Shown here piece by piece: positions 1 through 9,347 of a stretch of DNA of 64,000 nt. The notes beneath the pieces were generated by a model. It was not told the DNA's origin. It saw only the letters and a list, made by a program, of their open reading frames with translations, and searched no databases. The stretch spans positions 62,600 through 126,599 of the forward strand of contig NZ_JADDIX010000053.1 of NCBI RefSeq assembly GCF_015070855.1, read 5' to 3'. Positions within the stretch are counted from its first letter, which is position 1. Each line of letters opens with the position of its first letter. The position numbers and the translations under genes were made by a program. The stretch comes from Pseudomonas lopnurensis. Its GTDB lineage: Bacteria > Pseudomonadota > Gammaproteobacteria > Pseudomonadales > Pseudomonadaceae.

Positions 1-46
1 AGCCGCTCGATCTGCAGCCGCAGTCGACCGCTTCCAAGGACTGCGC

Positions 47-232
47 ATGGATACCAAACTGCTCGATATTCTGGCCTGCCCGCTGTGCAAGGGGCCGCTG
101 AAGCTGGCCGACGACAAGGCCGAACTGATCTGCAAGGCCGACGGCCTGGCCTTTCCCGTGCGTGACGGGATACCGGTGATGCTCGAGAGCGAAGCTCGTA
201 CCCTCGACGTGGACGAGCGCCTGGACAAATGA
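47..232 (+). CDS. Trm112-like zinc-ribbon protein (YcaR family)
   Basis: A 61-residue protein of the Trm112/YcaR family. The CPLC motif near residues 11-14 and a further Cys at about residue 30 resemble the family's zinc-binding Cys positions, and the length matches the short bacterial members. The family acts as a small partner of methyltransferases in other organisms; the bacterial role is poorly defined. An AAGGA Shine-Dalgarno lies at 36-40. The 3' end overlaps kdsB by 4 bases (ATGA), so the two are probably translated together. In pseudomonads this gene sits between lpxK and kdsB; the first 46 bases hold no complete gene and may be lpxK tail or spacer. Confidence 0.88.
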   Translation: MDTKLLDILACPLCKGPLKLADDKAELICKADGLAFPVRDGIPVMLESEARTLDVDERLDK

Positions 233-993
233 GCAGCCCCTACACCGTCGTGATCCCGGCGCGCTATGCCTCAAGCCGCCTGCCGGGCAAGCCGCTGCTG
301 GACATCGCCGGCAAGCCGATGATCCAGCATGTCTGGGAGCAGGCGCGCAAGAGCGCCGCGCAGCGGGTGGTGATCGCCACCGACGACCCGCGCATCCTCG
401 ATGCCTGCGCGGCATTCGGTGGCGAAGCCCTGCTCACCCGCGCCGATCACAACTCCGGCACCGACCGCCTGGCCGAAGTGGCCGAGACGCTGGGGCTCGC
501 CGACGATGCGATCGTAGTGAACGTGCAGGGCGACGAGCCGCTGATTCCTCCGGCGGTGATCGATCAGGTCGCGGCGAACCTGGCCGCGCACGGCGAGGCG
601 GCCATGGCGACGCTGGCCGAGCCGCTGGCCGATGCCGCAGCGCTGTTCAATCCCAACGTGGTCAAGGTGCTGACCGATTGCAACGGCCTGGCGCTGACCT
701 TCAGCCGTGCTCCCTTGCCCTGGGCCCGCGACGCCTTCGCGATCGATCGCAGCACGTTGCCCGCGGGCGTACCTTATCGCCGGCACATCGGCATCTACGC
801 CTATCGCGCGGGCTTCCTCGCCGATTTCGTCGCCTGGGGCCCATGCTGGCTCGAGAACACCGAGAGCCTGGAGCAGCTGCGCGCGCTCTGGCATGGCCGA
901 CGCATCCACGTACAGGACGCCGTCGAAGCGCCGCAGGCCGGGGTGGATACGCACGAGGATCTCGAGCGGGTTCGCCGGTTGCTGGGGAGCTGA
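229..993 (+). CDS. kdsB: 3-deoxy-manno-octulosonate cytidylyltransferase
   Basis: CMP-Kdo synthetase: activates Kdo with CTP for addition to lipid A in the cytoplasm. The N-terminus carries the nucleotide-binding signature [14 protein letters not shown] (about residues 10-23) and there is a conserved [10 protein letters not shown] segment near residues 96-105. The 254-residue length is normal for the family. It starts by a 4-base ATGA overlap with the Trm112-like gene and is followed after 2 bases by the phosphatase gene, so it belongs to a tight operon of envelope-precursor genes. No anomalies seen. Confidence 0.97.
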   Translation: MSSPYTVVIPARYASSRLPGKPLLDIAGKPMIQHVWEQARKSAAQRVVIATDDPRILDACAAFGGEALLTRADHNSGTDRLAEVAETLGLADDAIVVNVQGDEPLIPPAVIDQVAANLAAHGEAAMATLAEPLADAAALFNPNVVKVLTDCNGLALTFSRAPLPWARDAFAIDRSTLPAGVPYRRHIGIYAYRAGFLADFVAWGPCWLENTESLEQLRALWHGRRIHVQDAVEAPQAGVDTHEDLERVRRLLGS

Positions 994-995
994 GC

Positions 996-1460
996 GTGCG
1001 GGTGCTGTTCGTCTGCATGGGCAATATCTGCCGTTCGCCCACGGCCGAAGGCGTCTTGCGCCAGCGGGTGCGCGCGGCGGGGCTGGAAGGGCGGATCGAC
1101 ATCGATTCGGCCGGCACCGGCGACTGGCACGTCGGCAAGCCGCCCGATGGCCGCGCCTGCAGCGCGGCGCGGCGGCGCGGCTACGAACTCGGCACGTTGC
1201 GCGCGCGCCAGGTACGGCCGGACGACTTCCAGCGCTTCGACCTCATCCTGGCCATGGACCACGACAATCTCGCCCGGCTGCGTGCCCTGCAGCCCGAGCA
1301 GGGCGGCGCCGAGCTGGACCTGCTGCTGCGCCGCTACGACCTGGGCTGCGATGCCGTGCCCGATCCCTACTACGGCGCCGAGGATGGCTTCGAAGAGGTG
1401 CTGGACCTCCTGGAGCAGGCATGCGACGCCTTGCTCGAAGAAATCAAGGGGCGGCTGTGA
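996..1460 (+). CDS. Low molecular weight protein-tyrosine phosphatase
   Basis: A 154-residue LMW-PTP. The P-loop CMGNICRSP begins at residue 7 (catalytic Cys7, Arg13) and the general-acid Asp lies in the DPYYG motif near the C-terminus. I chose the GTG at 996, two bases after the kdsB stop, because it places the catalytic loop at the normal distance from the N-terminus; the upstream in-frame ATG lies deep inside kdsB. The stop codon overlaps the GTG start of murB (GTGA). In-operon position with kdsB and murB is the pseudomonad arrangement. Substrate unknown; a link to exopolysaccharide kinases, as for Wzb/Etp, is not indicated by neighbours. Confidence 0.93.
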   Translation: MRVLFVCMGNICRSPTAEGVLRQRVRAAGLEGRIDIDSAGTGDWHVGKPPDGRACSAARRRGYELGTLRARQVRPDDFQRFDLILAMDHDNLARLRALQPEQGGAELDLLLRRYDLGCDAVPDPYYGAEDGFEEVLDLLEQACDALLEEIKGRL

Positions 1461-2476
1461 GCCTGATCATCGAAGCGAACCGCTCGCTCAAGCCGTTCAA
1501 TACCTTCGCTGTCGAGCAACGAGCGGCTTTTTTCGCCACCGCGCGCAGCGATGCCGAGGTTCGCGAGGCGGTTGCCCAGGCACGGCTGCGCGATGTGCCG
1601 CTGCTGCCCATCGGCGGCGGCAGCAATCTGCTGCTGACGCAGGATGTCGCCGCGCTGGTGCTGCACATGGCCAGTAGCGGTCGACACGTGCTCGAAGAGA
1701 CCGGCGATCGCGTACTGGTCGAAGCGGAGGCCGGCGAAGCCTGGCATCCGTTCGTGCTCTGGACGCTGGAGCAGGGGCTGTCCGGGCTGGAGAACCTGAG
1801 CCTGATTCCGGGCACGGTGGGCGCTGCGCCGATCCAGAACATCGGGGCCTACGGGATCGAGCTCAAGGACGTATTCGCCGGCCTCACCGCGCTGGACAGC
1901 GAAACCGGGCAGTTGCGTGACTTCGAGCTGGACGAATGCGCGTTCGGCTATCGCGACAGCCTGTTCAAGCGGCAGCCGGGGCGCTACCTGATCCTGCGGG
2001 TGCGTTTCGCGCTGCGGCGCCAGGCTCTCCTGCACCTCGAATACGGGCCGATTCGCCAGCGCCTGGCGGAGCAGGGCATCGCGACGCCTACCGCGCTGGA
2101 TGTCAGCCAGGCGGTCTGTGCGATTCGCAGCGAGAAACTGCCGGACCCTCGACAGCTGGGCAATGCCGGCAGTTTCTTCAAGAACCCGCTGGTGACCGAG
2201 GCCGCCGCACAGGCGCTTGGCGAACGCTATCCCGATCTGGTCGCCTACCCGCAGGGCGATGGGCAAGTGAAGCTGGCGGCCGGCTGGCTGATCGAACGTG
2301 CCGGCTGGAAAGGCTTCCGCGAGGGCGACGCCGGGGTGCATCGCCTGCAGGCGCTGGTGCTGGTCAACCACGGGCAGGCCAGCGGCAGCCAGTTGCTGCA
2401 ACTGGCGCAGCGTATCCAGGCGGATATCCTTGCGCGCTTCGGTGTATCGCTGGAGATCGAGCCGAACGTGCTCTGA
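1457..2476 (+). CDS. murB: UDP-N-acetylenolpyruvoylglucosamine reductase
   Basis: FAD-dependent reductase that makes UDP-MurNAc in the second step of peptidoglycan precursor synthesis. Visible family blocks are the FAD-site IGGGSNLLL near residue 52, IQNIGAYGIELKD in the middle, the proton-donor serine in NAGSFFKNP, and the C-terminal EIEPNVL with the conserved Glu. The 339-residue length fits the long (type I, E. coli-like) class. The GTG start overlaps the upstream stop by four bases. The next gene is convergent, so this ends the operon that begins upstream of the window. Confidence 0.96.
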   Translation: MSLIIEANRSLKPFNTFAVEQRAAFFATARSDAEVREAVAQARLRDVPLLPIGGGSNLLLTQDVAALVLHMASSGRHVLEETGDRVLVEAEAGEAWHPFVLWTLEQGLSGLENLSLIPGTVGAAPIQNIGAYGIELKDVFAGLTALDSETGQLRDFELDECAFGYRDSLFKRQPGRYLILRVRFALRRQALLHLEYGPIRQRLAEQGIATPTALDVSQAVCAIRSEKLPDPRQLGNAGSFFKNPLVTEAAAQALGERYPDLVAYPQGDGQVKLAAGWLIERAGWKGFREGDAGVHRLQALVLVNHGQASGSQLLQLAQRIQADILARFGVSLEIEPNVL

Positions 2477-2517
2477 GAACCTGTTAACGATCTGCTGCGC
2501 GTCGTTTCGTGCCCAGT

Positions 2518-4122
2518 TCAGTCGAGTCTGGGCGCGAAACTCTCCGCCTGGGCCATGTCCCACATCCGCCGGTAGAATTCACCCTGCACGTCGTCGTTGA
2601 GCAGCACGCCGGGCTCGAGAAAGGTGTGCAGCTGCGAGAACAGCTTGATCTCGGTGGCGGACATGCGCCGTACCAGGTGCTTGGCTTCGAGTTGTTGCGG
2701 GTGTTCGAGGCCGGCGGCGGCGAGCATTTCGGACAGCGCCTGGAGCGTGTTGCGGTGGTAGTTGTAGACCCGCTCGGCCTTGTCCGGCACCACCAGGGCG
2801 CGCTGGCGTAGCGGGTCCTGGGTGGCGACCCCGGTGGGGCATTTGTTGGTGTGGCACGACTGCGACTGGATGCAGCCGATCGCGAACATGAAGCCGCGCG
2901 CCGCGTTGGCCCAGTCGGCACCGATCGCCAGCACGCAGGCGATGTCGAAGGCGCTGACGATCTTGCCGCTGGCGCCGAGCTTGATGTGCTCGCGCAGGTT
3001 CAGCCCCACCAGGGTGTTGTGCACGAACAGCAGGCCCTCGCGCAGCGGCACGCCGATATGGTTGGTGAACTCCAGCGGCGCCGCGCCGGTGCCGCCTTCC
3101 TTGCCGTCGACGACGATGAAGTCCGGCAGGATGCCGCTCTGCAGCATGGCCTTGGCGATGGCCATGAATTCCCAGGGGTGGCCCAGGCAGAGTTTGAAGC
3201 CGACCGGTTTGCCGTCACTCAGTTCGCGCAGTTGGGCGATGAAATCGAGCAGTTCCAGGGGTGTCGAGAAGCTGCTGTGGCTGGCCGGCGACACGCAGTC
3301 GCGATCCATGGGTACGCCGCGGGTCGCGGATATCTCTGCGGTGATCTTGTGCTTGGGCAGGATGCCGCCGTGCCCTGGCTTGGCGCCCTGGCTGAGCTTT
3401 ATCTCGATCATCTTCACCTGCGGTTGCCGCGCCTGCTGGGCGAAACGCTGCGGATCGAAACGGCCCTGTTCGTCGCGGCAGCCGAAATAGCCGCTGCCCA
3501 GCTCCCAGATCAGGTCGCCGCCGTGCTCGCGGTGGTAGCGGCTGATGCTGCCTTCGCCGGTGTCGTGGGCGAAGCCGCCCATCTTCGCACCGCGATTGAG
3601 GGCGCGGATGGCATTGGCGCTGAGCGAGCCGAAGCTCATCGCCGAGATGTTGAAGATCGAAGCCGAGTAGGGCTGCCGGCACTGCGGCCCGCCGATGGTG
3701 ATGCGAAAGCCCTGCGGGTCGGCGTGCGGCGCGGTCCTGATCGAGTGGCTGATGAATTCGAAGCCGGTGCCGTAGACGTCGGCCAGCGTACCGAAGGCCT
3801 TGTCGGCGACCTGGTTCTTGGCGCGGGCATAGACCAGCGAGCGCTGCGCGCGGGAGAAGGGCAGCGGATCGCTATCGTTCTCCAGCAGGTACTGGCGGAT
3901 CTCCGGGCGGATGGTTTCTATCAGGTAGCGGATATTGCCGAGGATCGGATAGTTGCGGCGCACCGCCTGTTTGCGCTGGAGCAGATCGTTGATGCCGATG
4001 GCGCTGAGCGCCGCCGTGACCAGGCTGAGCGGCCAGATGTGCTCCAGCCATGGCAGGCCGAGCAGGGTGAACAGCACGCAGAACGCGAAGAAGGCATAGC
4101 GGTTCATCAACGACAGGTTCAT
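2518..4122 (-). CDS. Membrane-anchored FMN-binding glutamate synthase family protein
   Basis: A 534-residue protein whose body matches the FMN/central domain of glutamate synthase large subunits: MSFGSLSANAIRALNRGAKMGG, KPGHGGILP, GGTGAAPLEF, and a 3Fe-4S-type cysteine cluster CIQSQSCHTNKCPTG. There is no glutaminase domain. Two hydrophobic segments occupy residues 8-42, so the protein is probably anchored to the inner membrane. The ATG at 4122 is preferred over an upstream in-frame ATG because GGAG sits 8 bases ahead of it. Physiological reaction is unknown; glutamate synthase activity should not be assumed. It is convergent with murB. Confidence 0.88.
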   Translation of the reverse strand: MNLSLMNRYAFFAFCVLFTLLGLPWLEHIWPLSLVTAALSAIGINDLLQRKQAVRRNYPILGNIRYLIETIRPEIRQYLLENDSDPLPFSRAQRSLVYARAKNQVADKAFGTLADVYGTGFEFISHSIRTAPHADPQGFRITIGGPQCRQPYSASIFNISAMSFGSLSANAIRALNRGAKMGGFAHDTGEGSISRYHREHGGDLIWELGSGYFGCRDEQGRFDPQRFAQQARQPQVKMIEIKLSQGAKPGHGGILPKHKITAEISATRGVPMDRDCVSPASHSSFSTPLELLDFIAQLRELSDGKPVGFKLCLGHPWEFMAIAKAMLQSGILPDFIVVDGKEGGTGAAPLEFTNHIGVPLREGLLFVHNTLVGLNLREHIKLGASGKIVSAFDIACVLAIGADWANAARGFMFAIGCIQSQSCHTNKCPTGVATQDPLRQRALVVPDKAERVYNYHRNTLQALSEMLAAAGLEHPQQLEAKHLVRRMSATEIKLFSQLHTFLEPGVLLNDDVQGEFYRRMWDMAQAESFAPRLD

Positions 4123-4262
4123 TCCGGCTCCTTTGCCTGATCTACAAGGCGTGATGTTCCGATGCTGGCCGGGTAATGGCAATCGCTGCCTTCGTCTATC
4201 GTGGCGGTTTCCAGGCGCAGGGGCATGCAAGGACCGATGTTCGGGCGATCGGGCGCACGCCG

Positions 4263-4363
4263 GTAGGTTGGCGCTGGGCGCAGCGAAGCCCAACGGGGAT
4301 CGGCACGAACGTGTCGGGCTTCGTCGCTTCGCTCCTCAGGCTGCGCGCCTCGACCCAACCTGC
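4263..4363. repeat. Decayed palindromic intergenic repeat (GTAGGTTGG ends)
   Basis: Begins GTAGGTTGG followed by a CGAAGCCCAAC-like block and ends CCCAACCTGC, so the ends form an inverted repeat. It resembles the better preserved copies at 4421 and 23571 but the interior differs. Non-coding; ORFs called across it have no family resemblance. Confidence 0.6.
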
Positions 4364-4420
4364 GCGCTGCCTGAAGCTCGCCGGCACAGTGCAGCCACAA
4401 AAAAAACCGGTTTCCAGCCA

Positions 4421-4561
4421 CGTAGGTTGGGTTGAGCCGCGCAGCGGCGAAGCCCAACATCACACGGAGCCAGGGCAGGTCTCCTGCCGAAGTTCGCATT
4501 TCGACGAATGTGTCGCCTGATGCCTTGCTCGTTGGGCTTCGCAGGCTCAACCCAACCTACG
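4421..4561. repeat. MITE-like palindromic repeat, copy 1
   Basis: A 141-base element with near-perfect terminal inverted repeats: left CGTAGGTTGGGTTGAG followed by CGAAGCCCAAC, right GTTGGGCTTCG followed by CTCAACCCAACCTACG. The interior (GGAGCCAGGGCAGGTCTCC and ACGAATG...GTCGCCTG) recurs almost unchanged in a second copy at 23571-23713. No ORF or transposase inside. It looks like a non-autonomous mobile or REP-type dispersed repeat. Confidence 0.85.
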
Positions 4562-4586
4562 TTCAGCCGATGCCGGGGCGTGGCGC

Positions 4587-4618
4587 AAAAAAAGGGATGC
4601 CGAAGCATCCCTTTTTTA
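4587..4618. terminator. Bidirectional rho-independent terminator downstream of rne
   Basis: Stem AAAAAAGGGATGC / GCATCCCTTTTTT with a CGAA (TTCG on the minus strand) tetraloop. T-tracts lie on both strands, so it can stop rne transcripts on the minus strand and read-through from the left on the plus strand. Confidence 0.92.
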
Positions 4619-4634
4619 GGCCCATCGCCCTGAA

Positions 4635-7600
4635 TCAGCCCTGGGGCTTTTCCCGAGTGTCCGGCTCGCTGCCTTTTTCATCGGTATCGACCGGTTCACG
4701 AGGCGCTTGCTGGGGCGCGTCCTCATTGGCGGTCGGCTGCTCCTGCGGCTCGACGGCTTCGAGCGGCTGCTGCTCCGGCTGCTCCTGCGGCTCGACGGCT
4801 TCGAGCGGCTGCTGCTCCGGCTGTGCCTGCGGCTCGACGGCTTCGAGCGGCTGCTCCTGCGGCAGTGCCTTCTGCTCGGTGCTCGGCTCGGCCGGATGCT
4901 GGACGGCCTCCGCTTCGCTCTCGACGATGCTCGGTTCAGCCACTTGCGCGGGCTGCGCTTCGCTCACCGGCTCGCTGACGACGATTTCCGGGCTGGCCAG
5001 AGGCTGTTCTGCCGCCTTGGCTTCGGCTTCGGCGGCTTCCCTGGCCAGGCGCTCGGCTTCGCGCTGACGGCGGCGAACTTCGCGCGGATCGTTGGGCGCA
5101 CGGCCGCTGGGCGTGAGCACCGGTGCGGCTGCGGTCGGTGCCGCTTCGGTTAGTTCAGCGACTTGTTCAACAGCGACTTGTTCAGCGATCGGTTGCGGCG
5201 CTACTTCCGGGGTTTCGCTGACTTGAGGTGCCTCCAGGGGCTCGCTCGGAGCGGTTTCGGCCTGCAGCGGCTGTTCGGCTTCGACCGTCGTTCTGGTTTC
5301 TACCGGTTCCGCGACGGTCTCGACCACAGCCGGCGCTTCTTCGGTTACGGCTTCGGCGGTTGCCAGGGGCTGCTCTACCGCTTCTTCGGCCTGTTCCTCG
5401 CCTTGCTGCTGCGGCTGCGGCTGCGGCTGCGCGGCTTCGGTATCGGCGGTGTTGGCAGCCAGAGCGGCGGCGGTTGCGGCGATGGCAATTTCCTCGGTCT
5501 TCACCGGGGCGTTGCTTTCGTCGACTTCCTCGATCTCGTTGCCGTTGGCATCACGCTGGCGCTCGCGGCGGTTGCTGCGGCGACGCTGGCCGCGGGAGCG
5601 GCGGCGGGGGCGCTCGCCTTCGCTGCCGTCAGTGCCGTCGTTGGCATCCTGGCTTTCCTCGCTCGCCTCCTCGCCTTGCTGCAGCAGCTCTTCGCCAAGG
5701 GCCGGTGCCTGCTCGGCACGTGGCTTGCGCTCTTCGCGCGGGGCGCGTGGCTGGCGTTCGGCCTGCTCTTCGTCGGCGACGGCTGGCGCTTCGTCGATCG
5801 GGGCGCGCAGTTCGCGCTTGCGCTCTTCGCGCGGCTTGCGTTCCTCGCGCGGAGCGCGCTCGCGGCGTGGCTGGGCTTCACCGGCTTCAGCCTGCTCGCG
5901 TGGCTTGCGCTCTTCACGCGGCGGACGTGGCTGACGCTCTTCGCGCTGTTGACGTTCCTCGCGTGGCTGGCGTTCCTCGCGCGGCTTGCGCTCTTCGTCG
6001 CGACCGCTGCGCGAATCGCGGCGGCGGTTCTGCTGGCGGCCGCTGCGGCGCTCGTCGTTGCGCGGTGGGCGCTGGGCGGCGGGCTTCTTCTCGACTTGCG
6101 CGGCAGGCTGCTCTTGCGCCTTGCCGGCGAACAGACCGACCAGCGACTTGATCAGGCCCTTGAACAGGCTGGGTTCCTGGGCAGCCACGGTGGCGGCTAC
6201 CGGTGCTTCGGCAGGAGCCGCGACGGTCGGCGTCGGTGCGGTACGCTGGGGTGCGGTCTTGACCGCCGCTTCCTGGCGTACCAGGGTGCGGGTGGAGCTG
6301 ATCGGCTGAACCTCTTCCGCTTCGCTCTGGCTCATCTCGTAGCTGGCCTGGCCTGCCATGATTTCCGGGCTGTCGTCGCGCAGGCGCTGCACTTCGAAGT
6401 GCGGCGTTTCCAGGTGGTCGTCCGGCAGGATGAAGATGCGTGCGCGGGTGCGCAGTTCGATCTTGGTGATCGCGTTGCGCTTCTCGTTGAGCAGGAAGGC
6501 GGCAACCTGGAAGGGCACGCGGGCGCGGACCTCGGCGGTGCGGTCCTTGAGCGCTTCTTCCTCGATCAGGCGCAGGATCGCCAGCGACAGCGACTCGACG
6601 TCGCGGATGATGCCCTGGCCGTTACAGCGCGGACAGACGATGCCGCTGGTCTCGCCGAGCGACGGGCGCAGGCGCTGGCGGGACATTTCCAGCAGGCCGA
6701 AACGCGAGATGCGGCCGACCTGGATGCGCGCGCGGTCGGCTTCGAGCGCTTCGCGCATCTTCTCTTCCACGGCGCGCTGGTTCTTCGCCGGGGTCATGTC
6801 GATGAAGTCGATGACGATCAGGCCGCCGATATCGCGCAGGCGCAGCTGGCGGGCGATTTCCTCGGCCGCTTCCAGGTTGGTCTGCAGCGCGGTTTCTTCG
6901 ATGTCGCCGCCCTTGGTGGCGCGCGCCGAGTTGATGTCGATGGAGACCAGGGCTTCGGTCGGGTCGATGACGATGGAGCCGCCGGACGGCAGCTTCACTT
7001 CACGCTGGAAAGCGGTCTCGATCTGGCTTTCGATCTGGAAGCGGTTGAACAGCGGGACGCTGTCTTCGTAGAGCTTGATCTTGCTGGCGTACTGCGGCAT
7101 GACCTGCTGGATGAAGCTCAGCGCCTCGTCCTGGGCCTCGACGCTGTCGATCAGCACTTCGCCGATGTCCTGGCGCAGGTAGTCGCGGATGGCGCGGATG
7201 ATGACGTTGGATTCCTGGTAGATCAGGAAGGGCGCGGCGCGATCCTGCGAGGCTTCCTTGACCGCGGTCCACAGCTGCAGCAGGTAGTCCAGGTCCCATT
7301 GCAGTTCTTCGCTGGAGCGACCGAGGCCGGCGGTGCGCACGATCAGTCCCATGTCGGCCGGCACGTTGATGCCATTGAGGGCTTCGCGCAGTTCGTTGCG
7401 CTCCTCGCCTTCGATGCGGCGGGAGATGCCGCCGGCGCGGGGGTTGTTGGGCATCAGCACCAGGTAACGGCCGGCGAGGCTGACGAAGGTGGTCAGGGCT
7501 GCGCCCTTGTTGCCGCGTTCTTCCTTCTCGACCTGGACGATGACTTCCTGGCCTTCGCGCAGGACGTCCTTGATGTTCACGCGGCCTTCGGGGGCCTTGC

Positions 7601-7835
7601 TGAAGTATTCGCGGGAGATTTCCTTGAGTGGGAGAAAACCGTGGCGCTCGGCGCCGAAGTCGACGAAGGCGGCTTCGAGGCTGGGCTCGACGCGGGTGAT
7701 CTTGCCTTTGTAGATGTTGGCTTTCTTCTGCTCGCGGGCACCCGATTCGATGTCCAGGTCGAACAGGCGTTGGCCATCGACCAGTGCGACACGCAACTCT
7801 TCAGGCTGAGTTGCGTTAATTAGCATTCTTTTCAT
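4635..7835 (-). CDS. rne: Ribonuclease E
   Basis: Essential endoribonuclease and degradosome scaffold; cleaves single-stranded AU-rich RNA, processes rRNA and tRNA and starts mRNA decay at the inner membrane. The 1066-residue protein starts [22 protein letters not shown], has an S1 domain from about residue 37, the two acidic metal-site blocks ([13 protein letters not shown] and [10 protein letters not shown]) and the Zn-link CPRC at residues 401-404 that joins the dimers. The C-terminal half (from about 530) is low-complexity: Arg/Glu-rich tracts, then Glu/Gln/Ala-rich sequence ending in 14-residue tandem repeats, as expected for a disordered scaffold. The ATG at 7835 gives the conserved N-terminus. 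No clear Shine-Dalgarno is present; a hairpin lies 12 bases upstream. Long leader, see the promoter entry. Confidence 0.97.
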   Translation of the reverse strand: MKRMLINATQPEELRVALVDGQRLFDLDIESGAREQKKANIYKGKITRVEPSLEAAFVDFGAERHGFLPLKEISREYFSKAPEGRVNIKDVLREGQEVIVQVEKEERGNKGAALTTFVSLAGRYLVLMPNNPRAGGISRRIEGEERNELREALNGINVPADMGLIVRTAGLGRSSEELQWDLDYLLQLWTAVKEASQDRAAPFLIYQESNVIIRAIRDYLRQDIGEVLIDSVEAQDEALSFIQQVMPQYASKIKLYEDSVPLFNRFQIESQIETAFQREVKLPSGGSIVIDPTEALVSIDINSARATKGGDIEETALQTNLEAAEEIARQLRLRDIGGLIVIDFIDMTPAKNQRAVEEKMREALEADRARIQVGRISRFGLLEMSRQRLRPSLGETSGIVCPRCNGQGIIRDVESLSLAILRLIEEEALKDRTAEVRARVPFQVAAFLLNEKRNAITKIELRTRARIFILPDDHLETPHFEVQRLRDDSPEIMAGQASYEMSQSEAEEVQPISSTRTLVRQEAAVKTAPQRTAPTPTVAAPAEAPVAATVAAQEPSLFKGLIKSLVGLFAGKAQEQPAAQVEKKPAAQRPPRNDERRSGRQQNRRRDSRSGRDEERKPREERQPREERQQREERQPRPPREERKPREQAEAGEAQPRRERAPREERKPREERKRELRAPIDEAPAVADEEQAERQPRAPREERKPRAEQAPALGEELLQQGEEASEESQDANDGTDGSEGERPRRRSRGQRRRSNRRERQRDANGNEIEEVDESNAPVKTEEIAIAATAAALAANTADTEAAQPQPQPQQQGEEQAEEAVEQPLATAEAVTEEAPAVVETVAEPVETRTTVEAEQPLQAETAPSEPLEAPQVSETPEVAPQPIAEQVAVEQVAELTEAAPTAAAPVLTPSGRAPNDPREVRRRQREAERLAREAAEAEAKAAEQPLASPEIVVSEPVSEAQPAQVAEPSIVESEAEAVQHPAEPSTEQKALPQEQPLEAVEPQAQPEQQPLEAVEPQEQPEQQPLEAVEPQEQPTANEDAPQQAPREPVDTDEKGSEPDTREKPQG
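4741..4860 (-). repeat. 42-bp tandem repeat inside rne C-terminus
   Basis: Nearly three copies of a 42-base unit encoding [18 protein letters not shown] 14-residue repeats at the C-terminal end of RNase E. The units are almost identical at DNA level, which suggests recent slippage expansion; copy number may vary between strains. Confidence 0.88.
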
Positions 7836-8330
7836 GTAGTACCGTCGGTTTCCGTGGCATCCGGAAACGGCGTTCGGCACACACGACTCTCGCGGTCGGT
7901 GTCAGGTGAGTCAGGAATGGTTGTAAGGCACTCCAGTGTCCAGCGATGTGCGGCCAGATGGGCCGGCGTCGCGACGACGTCTCCTGCTTGCTGTCGGAAC
8001 AGCAGCAATGGTTCGGGAGGAGGAATCAGGCATCGGTAGCGGACGGAATGAAGCGTCTGTGAAAGCCTTTGCTACGCAATCCGATGCTCTGTGCATCTCC
8101 ACCCAACACGCATACTTTGAAAATCGGGTGCCGCTCGCAGAATCCGGGGAGCGGGTTGTCGATTATCGCGATTCCCCAGCGGGGGCACGCATCATGTCTT
8201 CAAGGCTTGTTTCGCAACTTCACCGCTACTTGAGGGAAGCTCCGTCGGACGGCCTCACGTCCTCGAACATTTTAGCCGGTCAGGGATGGCGATCTCGCTG
8301 GCAGCCCTGGACCTGGCCGCTTTGGGCGGC
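7836..8330 (-). promoter_or_regulatory. Long 5' leader of rne
   Basis: About 495 bases between the predicted rne transcription start and its ATG, without a convincing gene. Near the start codon a hairpin with arms at 7848-7854 and 7862-7868 (GTTTCCG/CGGAAAC) sits where a Shine-Dalgarno would be expected. Enterobacterial rne has a structured leader of several hundred bases through which RNase E controls its own mRNA; the same design here is inferred from length and structure, not from sequence identity. Confidence 0.6.
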
Positions 8331-8337
8331 GTTCGCG

Positions 8338-8366
8338 ACTATAACAGCAATGTTTAAGTGCTTCAA
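8338..8366 (-). promoter_or_regulatory. Sigma-70 promoter for rne
   Basis: On the minus strand TTGAAG (8361-8366), a 17-base spacer, and TATAGT (8338-8343) preceded by TGT, giving an extended -10. Predicted start near 8331. It overlaps the rluC promoter on the opposite strand. Confidence 0.75.
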
Positions 8367-8378
8367 TTCCATGAAAAT

Positions 8379-8387
8379 TGGTATGAT
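8379..8387 (+). promoter_or_regulatory. Extended -10 promoter for rluC
   Basis: TGGTATGAT: an extended -10 with the hexamer TATGAT at 8382-8387 and no good -35. The predicted start is about 8394, which is the A of the rluC ATG, so the transcript would be leaderless. No Shine-Dalgarno precedes that ATG, in agreement. Confidence 0.55.
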
Positions 8388-8393
8388 GCCGCG

Positions 8394-9347
8394 ATGACCA
8401 ATACCCCCTCCCAGACCTCTGGTGTGCAAATACTCGAGGTGGCGCCGGAACTTGCAGGCCAGCGCATCGACAACTTCCTCCGTACCCAGCTCAGAGGCGT
8501 TCCCAAGACGCTGATCTACCGCATCCTGCGCAAAGGCGAGGTGCGGGTGAACAAGGGGCGGATCAAGCCTGAATACAAGCTGCAGGCGGGCGACCTGGTG
8601 CGTGTTCCGCCGCTGCGCCTGGCCGAGCGTGACGAGCCGGAGCCGCTGGCGCAAGGGCTGCTCGAGCGGCTGGAAAAGGCCATCGTCCACGAGGACAAGG
8701 CGCTCATCGTGTTGAACAAGCCGGCCGGCATCGCGGTGCATGGCGGCAGCGGACTCAGCTACGGGGTCATCGAGGCGTTGCGGCAGTTGCGCCCGGATGC
8801 CAAGGAGCTTGAACTGGTCCATCGCCTGGATCGCGACACCTCCGGTCTGCTGATGATCGCCAAGAAGCGCAGCATGCTGCGCCATCTGCATCAGGCCTTG
8901 CGTGGCGACGGTGTGGACAAACGCTATATGGCGTTGGTGCGTGGCCGCTGGGAGACGTCGAAGAAGCAGGTCAACGCGCCGCTGCTGAAGAACACGCTGC
9001 GTTCGGGCGAGCGCATGGTCGAAGTGACCGAGGAAGGCAAGGAGGCGCTGACGCTGTTTCGTGTGTTGCGGCGTTTCGGCGACTTCGCCACCCTGGTCGA
9101 AGCGAAGCCGGTGACCGGGCGTACCCATCAGATCCGGGTGCATGCGCGGCATGCCGGTCACAGCATCGCCGGCGACAGCAAGTACGGCGATGAAGAATTC
9201 ACCCGCGAGATTCGCGAGCTCGGCGGCAAGCGCCTGTTCCTGCATGCCTATGCCTTGAAGGTGCCGCTGCCCGATGGCGGCGAACTGTCGCTGGAGGCGC
9301 CGGTCGATGAAGTCTGGGCGCGGACGCTGGAGCGGTTGGGTGAATAG
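8394..9347 (+). CDS. rluC: 23S rRNA pseudouridine synthase RluC
   Basis: RluA-family pseudouridine synthase; RluC modifies positions 955, 2504 and 2580 of 23S rRNA in E. coli. The 317-residue protein has an S4 RNA-binding domain (about residues 20-75) and the catalytic motif HRLDRDTSG with the nucleophile Asp146. Assignment to RluC rather than RluD rests on the divergent position next to rne, the same as in E. coli. The ATG at 8394 gives the normal N-terminus; the upstream in-frame ATG lies within the promoter region. The 3' end overlaps the HAD gene start by 8 bases. Confidence 0.93.
   Translation: MTNTPSQTSGVQILEVAPELAGQRIDNFLRTQLRGVPKTLIYRILRKGEVRVNKGRIKPEYKLQAGDLVRVPPLRLAERDEPEPLAQGLLERLEKAIVHEDKALIVLNKPAGIAVHGGSGLSYGVIEALRQLRPDAKELELVHRLDRDTSGLLMIAKKRSMLRHLHQALRGDGVDKRYMALVRGRWETSKKQVNAPLLKNTLRSGERMVEVTEEGKEALTLFRVLRRFGDFATLVEAKPVTGRTHQIRVHARHAGHSIAGDSKYGDEEFTREIRELGGKRLFLHAYALKVPLPDGGELSLEAPVDEVWARTLERLGE

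Noticed and set aside
4133..4608. Several 90-140 codon ORFs in the repeat-rich spacer after rne
   Set aside because: They translate palindromic repeats (mirrored EARSLRSEA-like text on both strands) and lack ribosome sites.
5163..7823. An 886-codon open frame on the plus strand opposite rne
   Set aside because: It is the antisense shadow of rne: low-complexity Phe/Leu/Arg/Gly-rich translation, no domain, explained by high GC and codon bias of the real gene.
7936..8397. A 153-codon plus-strand frame in the rne leader
   Set aside because: No family, no Shine-Dalgarno, and it overlaps the rne leader and both promoters.
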